A stretch of 64,000 nt of DNA, taken from NCBI GenBank assembly GCA_010405405.1, contig MU004240.1:264217-328216 (forward strand). Reading direction: 5' to 3'. This DNA is from Microthyrium microscopicum. Taxonomy: Eukaryota; Ascomycota; Dothideomycetes; Microthyriales; Microthyriaceae. The notes below the pieces were generated by a model that did no database searches, was not told where the DNA came from, and was given only the letters and a program-made list of their open reading frames with translations. The translations under genes and the position numbers were made by a program. Below, one piece after another: positions 1-10,137 of the stretch (positions are counted from its first letter, which is position 1; each line of letters begins with the position of its first letter).

Positions 1-2000
1 GGCACCTTATTAATTAATATTCTTTTAGATAGTAATAGCGACATTAAAGAATTATCTAATAATCCTAAAGAGATATTAGTAGGGATATAATAAGATATTA
101 GTTTAAACGACTTATAGCTAAATCCTATAGGTACCCCTACTCCTTTAGTAATTCCTTACTCTTTAAGAGCTTCTACTTTAACTCTAAGAGCGCAAAAGAA
201 GTATAAAAGGACTAGGGAAGTTTATATACTAAAAGATACTATTATAAAGATATCTAAATTAATTATTTAGGCTCTTAGAGATTAAAATAAACATAGTAGT
301 AGTAGTGCTAATAATCTTATAAGTAGTAATAGTAGTAGTAGTAAAGGAGGTAAAGTTATAGGTTTAAAGGAAGAGGTAAATAAATTATACTTAGAGATAA
401 TAAAGATAAAGGAGTTATTAAAGGATCTTATAGGTAATAGACGTTAGTAAGAGTATTCTAGTATTCTTTATATAATTTAGTAGTAGTATTAAAATATAGT
501 TTTTATATAAATCTTATAATAGATACTAAAAGCTTTAAAAGTATATAGAAAGATTAAATAATTAGCTAATCCTACTCTATTAACTTTTCCTCCTTTAGTA
601 AGAATATCTAACTTTACTTTATAACTTTAATATCTTTAATAAATACTATAATTATTCTATATTATTTAAATTATCTTATTCTTCTCCTTCTAATAGTATT
701 AGAATATTAAATATATCTATAGAATTTAAATATTTATTAATTAATAGTAGCAAAACCCTAAAACGACTCTAAATAAGATTATATTCCTATAACGCTATTC
801 TATAGTTCTAAAGTAATACTAATATAGTCTAATAATATACTATAGGTATTAATCCTATCTATATATTACGCCTATAGTTAGATATCCCTCCTTACTATAA
901 GTTCTTTAAAATAGTAAATATCTACTCTATAGTAATATAAATACTAGCTTATTATAAATTAAAGTTCTACTACTAAAGGGGTAATTCTATACCCTAGTAT
1001 AGAGATATAATTACATTATTAATAGGATAAGCTACGTCGCTATATAATAGCTTCTTTAGACTATTACTAAATATTTATTAAATCCTATTTTTAAAACTAG
1101 AATTAATTAACATTAGGGGGTCGTTTAAGGATCTAAAGTAGCTATAATTAAGTGCTAGTAACATCCTATTAAGCGTAGCTATAGCTTACGTTTTTATATA
1201 GTAGTTTCCTTTATAACTACTATAGAATTCCTACTAAATCTAGGTGCCCTCTAGCTTATTAATATTAATATACGTTCTATTAATCTAGCCCTAAAATTTA
1301 TATATACTACTAGCATAATTAATAGCTCTAGCATATTGTTTATATCTTAATAGTATAAGGAAGAGGTAGAATTATAATAATAACTTTATATATTTATAGT
1401 ATAAGTATAATAATATAGCGTTAAAGTAGAACTTTATATAACTAATACTTCTTTTAAAGTACTAATAAATATTAATATAGGTATGAATTCTAGTAAGCCT
1501 ATAGTACACTATATATAATAGGAAATTAGCTTTATTTAGTAGTATAATTTAATATAAAAGAGGAATATTATTAAGATTAAATATCTCTACTAGCTATTGT
1601 ATTTTATACTTCTTAAATCTATTATATACTAATTAGTACTATAGATATTACTTTAACCTAAGCTTATAGCGTATACTAATATTTAACTTTATATATCTAT
1701 TTTAACTTATTTTTAAGATACTAATTAAATAGTACATATTTAATTAGTAGCCTATATTCTTTATCTCATTATTTATCGTTAAGTATTTTATATATTAGCA
1801 TTACTAAAATACTAATAGTAGCTATCTTAATATCGTTAGCTTTAATGGTATCTATTTTGGGCTCTTTTTAGTTAAGATAGATCAAAATATAGCAACGTTA
1901 TAGTAGGAAAACGTATATAGGGAAAATTTATATATAACGTATTATCCCTACGTAATACTTGTAAATCCAAGCGCTAACGCCCCCTAACCTAGATTTAGCT
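1..2000. repeat. RIP-eroded transposable-element relic (unclassified), truncated by window edge
   Basis: The block is extremely A+T-rich and dominated by TpA dinucleotides, with CpA and TpG almost absent, which is the classical footprint of repeat-induced point mutation in ascomycetes. Composition returns to normal within about 50 bases near 1950-2000, so the boundary is sharp. All frames are heavily interrupted, so the element is broken many times over and long dead. Low-complexity AGT-repeats near 298-350 and a Lys/Glu-rich stretch just after are the only protein-like traces. I see no terminal repeats and cannot name the family; one or several nested elements are possible. The left end lies outside the window. 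Confidence 0.85.
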
Positions 2001-2450
2001 AGAAAATACTTAAATCAATTTGGCACGATTTGGTTTGCTAACCCTCCCCATTGAGATACAATTCGCTGAATGTCGGCTAAAAAACGGAGACTGGAAAGCT
2101 TGTCCTTGAGTTCCATCCAATGTATGCTTGCTCCTCAAGCCATCAATTGATTTTTGGTAACGCCTTCTCCACTTTAACGTAAAAATAAGGCAGATGGCTT
2201 CTAGGCGCTTCTAGGTGACCTTGAGAATGCCAAGTTTTCCAACCTGGAGTAAGCCACGCCGTCCCTTTTACGGGTAGAGGCGTTAAATATCATAAAATTC
2301 GCACGCTAAATGTCAACAATGGTCAACTCCTTTTGAAAGAGGAAGATGTCACAGCAAGGACATAAAACCACCATGTCTGGCATCGGATAGTATTCATACC
2401 CCAAATTAGTTTACAACTTCTTACTCTCATTAATATTTGATCATTTCAAC
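2001..2450. other. Spacer and promoter of the 2451 gene
   Basis: This is normal-composition DNA between the eroded repeat and the first gene. I see no ORF of note. It must hold the 5' leader and promoter of the secreted-protein gene; no clear TATA box was identified. Confidence 0.5.
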
Positions 2451-3831
2451 ATGAAGTCACTCGTTATTCTTCTTCTCGCGCTTTGTATGTCCCCTATTCG
2501 CTACCAAAGTAACGAACTTCTGCTAACACTTGGAACTCATAGCTGCTGCTGCCAGTCCTGCGCAACAAAAAGATAGCTCGTCCCGATGCAAGAGCTGGTG
2601 CGATAACACCAACAAGCCAGGACAATGTACATCGCAAGCGAATAACGGCTTAGGCGCCTGCTATACGTGCGGTCCTTATAAATCACTTGCTTCCGAAAAG
2701 CTCTGTGATGGCAACTGCGCAGACACAGCCAGCGACGCGAAGAATTGTGGTTCTTGCGGAAACGAGTGTGGTTCAAAGAAGATGTGCAGCGCTGGAAAAT
2801 GTGTCAAATCCACTACAAGTTCAGTCTTGATCACTTCAAGCGCGAAACCAGTCTCCAGTGTAAAGACAACATCTGCAGCATCCAGTTCTAAGCCGGCGTC
2901 GAGCTCAGCTTCAACTTCCTCCAGGCCAGCTTCAACCTCTTCCAGGCCAGCTTCCACGTTCTCAAGCTCAAAGTCGGCATCAACAGCATCAAGCTCCATA
3001 GTCTCTTCGTCTAGTTTGAGCAGCGTATCAGCATCTGCCTCTTCTGTCTCCTGCCCAGCTGCTACCACGGCAGCAAACACTTATGCCGTAGCTACATCAG
3101 GTGCTCTGGGATACAGATATGTTCCACCATCCTCAGGAACCCAGATATCCGACTCTACCGACCTCGACACGACCATTGCAGAGTGCGAAAACCTCTGCTC
3201 CACCACTCCCAGTTGTCAAGCTTTCTGGGTTGTGAAATACTCCTCCCAGGACACGTATATTTGCACAATCAGCCCGGCTCCATACGAGGCGAGCTATTTC
3301 AGCTACGACAGCACCTTGAGTGATCCTCAGTCCACCGTCGTCTACAGCGTAACGAACTGGACGCCTCCCGCCAACATTCTTGCTAACGGTGATTTCGAGA
3401 ACGGCTGCCTAGCTCCATTCAAATCTTCCTCATCCTTTGGTCCAACTGGACCAGCTGTGCAAATAGTACCATGCGGTCAATATGGCGATTGCATATCTGG
3501 ATCATACTATGCGTTGCTAGCAGGCCAGCAGTCAACTACACCACCTAACACAAACTACGGTGTAGTACTTTCGGGCAGCCCCATCACAACTCCAGGCACG
3601 GCATACACGGTCACAGCGTGGGTGAAGGGGACCAGTGGTGAATTGTGGATCAATGACAATCAAGGCGCGATTCCTACTGATGTGATTAGCGCAACTGGGA
3701 GCTGGCAACAAGTGTCAGTAGGCTTCACTGGTGCTTACGGACAATCGATCAACTTCTTTGCCAAAGTCAACACTGCGTCTCCAACACAGTTCGAATGGAG
3801 AATTGATGATATTCAGTTCACCAGTTCTTAG
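2451..3831 (+). CDS. Secreted Cys-rich protein with Ser/Thr stalk, PAN/apple-like segment and C-terminal CBM-like domain
   Basis: Exons 2451-2484 and 2543-3831 give 440 aa. The 58-base intron has donor GTATGT, a perfect TGCTAAC branch site and a TAG acceptor. The first exon encodes a signal peptide (MKSLVILLLALSAAAS). Residues about 25-100 form a Cys-rich module ending in a Stig1-like CGSCGNEC pattern. A Ser/Thr/Ala-rich, probably O-glycosylated linker follows to about 180. Residues about 185-290 have paired cysteines resembling a PAN/apple fold, and the last 150 residues start with NILANGDFENG, typical of CBM4/9-like galactose-binding jelly rolls. The role is inferred to be extracellular, in the wall or matrix or in carbohydrate binding. 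No catalytic domain is visible. It sits just beside the RIP-eroded repeat, where RIP leakage could speed its evolution. Confidence 0.8.
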
Positions 3832-4320
3832 ATTTGCATGCCGTAGGTCAATATTTTGACTGCACCAAAATATGACCAATTGAGCGATATGAATTGTTTA
3901 CAGCAGGGAGTGTACTAAAAGAAACATATGTCAGTCTGATGTGGCTCAAATGAGTGTCTGTAGATACAAGTTCCTAGTAATTTTTGGGGACAGTAATGTC
4001 AGGGGTATCATGGCACTTAAATGACCTGCATGACGCCCATCCAGTGAAATGCTTGGGAGTTATAACTTATAGCGGTTGATGTGAGTGGAGAAGTTAAGAG
4101 TCCTTGGAGGCGACCGAGGCAGCGGGGCCGGGGAAACAGTGAAGCATCTTTACTTGTGAAATTGGCAGGGGTCAGTAATTGAATGCTCCCAGAGTCCCAA
4201 CAGCTTCAACACCTGTACTTCTTACCACCACCACCACCACCACCACTCCTCCATTATTCCAGCTGTTGATTACTCCATCGCAAGCGCCCACCGCCTCGTA
4301 ATACTACAAGTATCGCAACC
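3832..4320. other. Intergenic region and HFD1-like promoter
   Basis: No coding signal seen. It contains a trinucleotide CCA microsatellite at about 4224-4246, roughly 75 bases before the next start codon and probably in its 5' leader. Confidence 0.5.
4224..4246 (+). repeat. CCA trinucleotide microsatellite
   Basis: About seven to eight tandem ACC/CCA units in the putative 5' leader of the aldehyde dehydrogenase gene. Confidence 0.9.
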
Positions 4321-5949
4321 ATGGTTTCTCTTCCAGCCTTTGAGCACACGCCCATTGACAAGATCGCCGGCATCTATGGAAAGGTTCAGAAGTCTTATCT
4401 TAGTCACAAAACCAGAGGCCTTGAATTTCGTCTAGCTCAGCTGCGCAAGCTGTATTGGGGGTTAGTGAAGCCATGTAATGGTTGGAAAATTCTGTACTGA
4501 CAGCGCAATAGTCTCAAAGATAATCAAGAGGCCATTCAGGAAGCCTGCAAGCTGGACCTTGGCAAACCATCTTACGAAACCTACATCACCGAGACTGGCT
4601 GGTGCATGAACGACATCATCTTCACTTGCAACAATCTTGCCAAATGGATGAAGGACGAATCTGCTCCAGATATCCCGTTGATGAACAAGGCATTGAGCCC
4701 ACGTATCCGCAAGGACCCGCTTGGTGTAGTTCTGGTCATAGGCGCTTATAACTTTCCAATCCAGCTTAGCCTGGGCCCTGTCATAGGTGCTATTGCAGCA
4801 GGAAACACAGTCGTTCTCAAACCATCAGAGAACTCGCCAAACGCTGCTGCGGTCATGAAGATGATTCTTGAAAAGTATGTCGATTCATCTTGCTACACTG
4901 TCATAAACGGTGCAGTCCCAGAGACCACAGCGCTGCTAGAGCAAAAGTGGGACAAGATCTTCTATACTGGCAACGGAACAGTCGGTACAATCATCGCCAA
5001 AAAGGCTGCCGAAACTCTCACGCCAGTCACCTTGGAACTGGGTGGCCGAAATCCCGCCATTATCACAAAGAATGCCGATCCAAGATTGGCCGCTCGTCGT
5101 CTTGTATGGGCCAAAATACTCAACGCTGGTCAAGTTTGTGTTTCGCAGAATTATATCCTTATTGACCGGGAAATTTTACCTCAGTTTCTGGAGGAGCTGA
5201 AGAAAACTTTCAAGGAGTTCTTCCCTGCTGGTGCAAAGGCATCTCCAGATTACGGCCGCATCGTCAACAATCGACAATGGACTAGACTCAAGAAAATGCT
5301 AGATGACAGCAAGGGAAAGATTCTTATCGGTGGAAATATGGACGAGGCAGACCGCTTCCTTGAACCAACCGTTGTGCAAGTCGATAGTCTAGACGATTCC
5401 CTTCTTGCTGACGAGAGCTTTGGTCCACTGATTCCAATCCTTCCGGTGTCGAATTTGGATGAAGCCATCAAAATCGCCAATTCAGTGCATGACACCCCAC
5501 TTGGCATCTATCCATTTGGCAACAAAAAAGAAACAGATCAGGTCCTCAATCAAACAAGATCAGGCGGTGCCAGTGTCAACGATGGTTTCTTCCACGCAAG
5601 TCTTCCAACTCTCGCCTTTGGTGGTGTCGGAACATCTGGAAGCGGCGCGTACAGAGGTAGATCTTCCTTTGACTGCTTCACCCATCGCCGCTCCGTTACT
5701 ACGACTCCCGCGTGGATTGAACGCATGCTGGCTATCCGCTATCCACCTTACAAAGGCAAGCTGGGCCAATACAAGAAGATGCAAGATCTCAAGCCCAACT
5801 TTGACCGAATGGGTCGTTCAACTGGTGGCTGGCTCAGCTGGCTGATCAGCCTTGGTGCCCAAAGCAAAGGCGGTGCATTGATCAGATATTTGTTGGTTGC
5901 GTTGATTGCTGTCTCTTATAAAAGATGGCAAGCTCAAGCGAAAATTTGA
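4321..5949 (+). CDS. HFD1: Membrane-anchored fatty/aromatic aldehyde dehydrogenase (Hfd1/ALDH3 type)
   Basis: Exons 4321-4460 and 4512-5949 give 525 aa, the usual length for fungal Hfd1-like enzymes. The 51-base intron has donor GTTAGT, a TACTGAC branch site and a TAG acceptor. Catalytic elements are visible: the general-base Glu222 in LELGGRNPAI and the nucleophile Cys256 in NAGQVCVSQ. The last 25 residues form a hydrophobic segment (ALIRYLLVALIAVSYKRW) with a basic tail, a tail anchor like that of ALDH3A2 and yeast Hfd1. The family oxidises long-chain aldehydes such as hexadecenal from sphingolipid breakdown; yeast Hfd1 also oxidises 4-hydroxybenzaldehyde to the coenzyme Q precursor 4-hydroxybenzoate. 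Location on the outer mitochondrial, ER or lipid-droplet membrane is inferred from the family. Confidence 0.93.
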
Positions 5950-6635
5950 GAATGAAATCTTCGTCAAATTGTCAATATGAGTTGGTACAGAGGGACGAGT
6001 ACCAGAGTGTTCTTTGTGTTTTCGCAGCTAATGCGTCGGCCGTCTTGTACAAAAGGTTTTTATCATGTAAGATGAAATTGTACGTTATGAGTCTTTCCAA
6101 TCTTTCAGCGTCTCTACCATACCAAGACTAGAAGCAGATTAGACAGCAGTGCTCAATAATGATGGCCGTGAACAAAGCTGTCGGTATTGATTCAGCCTCG
6201 AACGCATGATTCACCCAGCTGGTATCAAGTTGCATATCTGCTTCGCTAGAAACGAAGACTACTACCGCCTTGAATATGCAAGCCCCTCGGACGGCCAGAC
6301 ATTAGATCTCATTGGCACGCAGGAGGTTTAGCTGACCGCCAAAACATTCAGCCGCACCTCGTGTAGCCAGGCGTTAACTTAGCTCAGCCGTAAGCAGGCC
6401 CGGCCTCGTGCTCGAGGCCGCTAGCAGATATAAACCACTCTTCGTCTCTCGTGTAATTTCTCATTTTTTCAAATTTATGTTCTACTGCCAAAAAATGCGA
6501 TCACTGTCAACGCCTGGGAAATTTGACTAAGAGGAGGTTCGGAAAACACTTTCGCAGTTGAATTCAAGCAAGAATATTTCAGACTTATCTTCAGCAGAGT
6601 AGAACACTTTTTTAACTTCACCGGCAACCGAAGAA
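5950..6635. other. Intergenic region with promoter of the DUF2235 gene
   Basis: No convincing ORF. A strong 8-bp stem hairpin lies at 6401-6420, followed at about 6429 by a TATAAA motif, roughly 200 bases before the start codon. Confidence 0.5.
6401..6420. promoter_or_regulatory. GC-rich perfect inverted repeat (8-bp arms, TGCT loop)
   Basis: CGGCCTCG-TGCT-CGAGGCCG is a perfect inverted repeat in otherwise moderate-GC DNA, just upstream of a TATAAA. A binding site for a dimeric regulator, such as a Zn2Cys6 factor recognising inverted CGG, is one possibility. This is inference only. Confidence 0.35.
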
Positions 6636-8421
6636 ATGGCTTCTGCAATGGTAGAAGTGTTATCAGTCCCCGCAAAAACAACTGAAGTGATTGTCAAGTG
6701 TCCGCCGAAACGCTTAGTAGTTTGCTGTGATGGTAAGCAGTCATTTTTGATATGAAGCAATGGAGGCCTCCCTCAATTGAGAGTGCTGATATAGATAGGC
6801 ACTTGGATGAATAGCAACGAAGGTACCGATACTGGATCGGGTTTATTAGATAATATTCTGGGACTTGGAGGATTGACTTTGCAGCAACCAACAAACGTTA
6901 CTCGGATTTGTCGGAGTATTAAGCCAACCTCGACCAAAAGAATCGGTGATTTGGTTCAGCCAATCTCACAGATAACTTTCTATGGATCTGGAATCGGCAC
7001 AGCAAATGCTTTGGACAAAGCTCAAGGCGGACTCACCGGCGAAGGCGAAGCTGGTGTTGCAGAACACATCCGAGAAGCATATCAATTTATCTCAGCCAAC
7101 TACTCTGCTGATTCCGAAGACGAGATTGTCCTAGTTGGTTTCTCGCGTGGATCTTTCACTGTTCGCAGTGTAGCAGCATTCATCAACGATGTTGGTCTAC
7201 TGACGCAAAAAGGAATGACCTATTTTTATCCAATCTTCGAAGACTGGGAAAATCAACAGAAGATGTTGAAGCCAGGATATAAGGCGACCTTTTCTAGCTA
7301 TCCTTTTGAAGGTCCTAGGCCCCGGATGTTTCCAGACCCAACAGAATACAGAAAAAAGCTAGTGCAATTGGGTTACACACGACCGAACATCAAGGTCAAG
7401 GCAGTCGCCGTGTTTGATACTGTTGGATCCCTTGGAGTACCACGTATAGCTTTCTGGCACGATGTCTCAGCGCCACAACATTCCCTCGATTTCGCATTTG
7501 TCGATACCATGATGGTGAGTTTTCCTGTGAGCAAATATGATAGTTTTGAAGCAGATAGAAAATGATACTAAACTATGCAAACGGGTCGTTGACTAACAAA
7601 TCGCAGCCGCCCAACGTAGAGAATGGAATTCATGCTCTAGCCCTCGACGAGATTCGCAAACCTTTCTCGCCCACGCTTTGGGAGAAGCCTGCGCCTGGCC
7701 AAACGCTCACGCAAGTCTGGTTCTCCGGCGCCCACGCTGATGTTGGTGGCAGCTACGCCGATACTTCTGGAGCTAACATCTCGCTTGCCTGGATGGTGGA
7801 GAAGCTCTCAGCCTTTGTCGAGTTTGACCTCGACATGCTGGCGTATCAATACAAAGTCCCCGCTCCAACCGTCAAACGTGACTGGGGATGTGGTATGTTA
7901 TTCAAAAACAGTTTCGGGAAATAGATATGGTATGCTAACTGAGAGCCAAAGGCATACTCAATAACGAATTCGCTGGCGCTTATACCGTCTTCGACTACCA
8001 CGTTCGCACACCCGGTGCTTACACACGCTACAACCACGAAAGCGGCGAGCCTTATGTGCCTGCGCAGCCACTCGTCAGTACTAACGAAAAGCTGCATTCC
8101 AGCGTGCGAATCCGCTGTGGGCTTTCTGGACCAATGCCACGAACCGGCAAGACACCCGATTCGGGCGTGTACTGCTGTCCAGCTTGGTGTGGGAAAGATA
8201 AAGTGAAGCCATGGACAGTCACTGGACTGCCCAAGACTCCTGTAAAAGCGAGTGGCTTAAGTTTGGAGGAGATTCATAAGCTGCAGGCAAATATCCAGTG
8301 GACGAGGGCAGGGACGACGCAGATGATGGGAGAGGATTTGATTGGCAAGGCCGAGTGGGAAATATTGAAAAGCATTTCGCCAGGTGTGGCGGACAAGTTT
8401 TTCAGCTTTGGACCTAAATAG
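6636..8421 (+). CDS. DUF2235 (T6SS Tle1-like phospholipase catalytic domain) alpha/beta-hydrolase
   Basis: Exons 6636-6732, 6799-7514, 7607-7892 and 7952-8421 give 522 aa. All introns are GT-AG, and the third contains a GCTAAC branch site. The N-terminus reads KRLVVCCDGTWMNSNEGTD, the signature start of DUF2235. The hydrolase elbow is VGFSRGS with Ser148; Asp239 (FDTVGSLG) and His314 (SGAHADVGG) fit a Ser-Asp-His triad. Bacterial Tle1 members are type VI secretion phospholipases; fungal copies are common but functionally uncharacterised. No signal peptide or membrane segment is visible, so a cytosolic lipase or esterase is inferred. The coding start was chosen because the CDG/TW codon is completed exactly across the first intron. 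Confidence 0.88.
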
Positions 8422-9387
8422 GTTATAGAAGTTATGATGCTTTCAAGCTCAGAGGCAGCCATGTGGTAGCATCGTTGACTTAGACCTTGAAGTTGAAGGA
8501 GAAAGAAGATTTATTGCTAAGGCACTACGAGGCCTAAACGAAGTAACGAAATATTTGCTGGACTGGTTTGGCCAAGAAACCAATATTAAGCTCTCTAACT
8601 AACTGACTTTTCATCCTTAACGTTCAATGGTGCGGCGTTTCAACTCTTTTATTAGATTGATCCTGATACAAAGATTTGTATGACCCAGCTTATTTGGAGG
8701 AGTGACATGAATGAATACTAGGTTTTCCATCCGAGCTAGATGTATTTCCTGTCGCTGTTCTCTGCAAATCAAGCGTCCGAATCTTTTTACAGTTATAGAA
8801 TCTACGTTGCGCAATGTCTCTAAAGTTCGACATTGGATGTACTCCCGAGGTCACTGGTAGAAATTTCCGAACGGAAGTAAGTGCTGACACATACTATAGA
8901 CTGAGAACTCGCCTAGAATTACGGCAACCGGTACACAGGTATGTATTACTCGTGCACATGACTGCTCTATTTTTGGTGACATTGAAGGCAAATTAGTCTT
9001 ATTAGCTGACGGTCACGGAGAACGCACAGGATTGAAACCTAAATCTTCGCGACGTAACATTCTCGAGTATATTTCGATACCGACACAAGCCTCTTACAGG
9101 GAGTTGTCGGTCATATGTAGCTTGAATGAAGGTAAAAGCTTAGCGGCACTGTAATTATGTTTGTACATGAAGAGAGCAACACATGTTTAATTTCACAAAA
9201 GTAATACGAAATGGTTCGAATATGACAGGCATAACGAAGAAATAATGGTGGTATTAAAGGTAGAATGCGAGTCTATGGTAATCAAAATTCAGCCCCAGTG
9301 GTATATATGGTCAATTAAAGACCTTCCTATGCCCAACGCCATACGCAATGCAAAAATCAAAATGGTATACCCCATTGAATGAGAAAC
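8422..9387. other. Intergenic region between convergent genes
   Basis: It lies between the 3' ends of the DUF2235 gene (plus strand) and the DUF3455 gene (minus strand). Only short incidental ORFs are present; nothing else was recognised. Confidence 0.5.
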
Positions 9388-10137
9388 CTATGCAGATGAG
9401 GGGCCATAGAACCAGTACTCGGCAGCATATGGCTGACGAACGACCGAACCTTGCTGGCTGCATGTTGCAGGTGGCGATCCACCGGCCGTCTCTACACGGT
9501 ACACATAGGTGACACCACCTGAGCTTCGACCCTGGCCATTGTCCCCCAATTGTAACCAGTCAACGGCTTTTGCACCACCTGGACCTGCAGTCGCGCCCAA
9601 AGGCGCAGGAACATCTCCAAGCTTCGCAGAGGTGAGGACAGCAGGTGGGCTGGCGAGATTGAGATTGAAGACGGGACTCTTGTCGGCGGCGAAGAAGTGG
9701 AAACCGATGCGGTTGTCGTCTGTAAGGCGGGCAAGAGGAACACTACGACTGAAGTCTTGAGTGTCGCATGTCTTGTCCTTGTTGTTGGCCATGTTATCGG
9801 TCGCGAGACCAGACCAGGCGAGATCAACGGCTGGTATGAATTGAATGAGCTCTGGTTGGGCAGTTACAACGTCCGTGATATCGAAGAGCGCGGCGGTTGC
9901 GCCAGTAGAGATAAGAGAGGTGCCGTTGCAGGTGTAGTTTTGGTGCCCGATGCCCAGGGTGACGTATCGGAGGGCAATGGCTGGAGTCACTGCGGATGGA
10001 GATTGAAGACCGGGTAGAACTGGGAGATTCGGACTTGCGGTTTGGGCGGTAGCATTTTGGAGGCTCAATTTGCTTCCTGCCGGTGCGGCAATGGAGACAG
10101 CGGCTCCCATAAGGAGGATTAGAGCTTGAGGGATCAT
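9388..10137 (-). CDS. Secreted DUF3455 domain protein
   Basis: A single exon of 249 aa with a signal peptide (MIPQALILLMGAAVSIAAPA). The body carries the DUF3455 pattern: IALRYVTLGIGHQNYTCN, then GATAALFDITD, and a C-terminal block with VDWLQL and YVYRVETAGG. Proteins of this family are often mislabelled malate dehydrogenase in fungal databases, but no Rossmann or dehydrogenase motif is present here. Four cysteines fall in the mature protein. Function is unknown; an extracellular location is supported by the leader. A TATA-like CTATATAA lies on the minus strand at about 10282-10275, roughly 140 bases upstream of the start codon. Confidence 0.85.
   Translation of the reverse strand: MIPQALILLMGAAVSIAAPAGSKLSLQNATAQTASPNLPVLPGLQSPSAVTPAIALRYVTLGIGHQNYTCNGTSLISTGATAALFDITDVVTAQPELIQFIPAVDLAWSGLATDNMANNKDKTCDTQDFSRSVPLARLTDDNRIGFHFFAADKSPVFNLNLASPPAVLTSAKLGDVPAPLGATAGPGGAKAVDWLQLGDNGQGRSSGGVTYVYRVETAGGSPPATCSQQGSVVRQPYAAEYWFYGPSSA

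Noticed and set aside
2676-3080. 134-codon open frame on the minus strand within the secreted-protein gene
   Set aside because: Acidic low-complexity shadow of the Ser/Thr-rich stalk; the plus-strand gene has a signal peptide, intron signals and domains.
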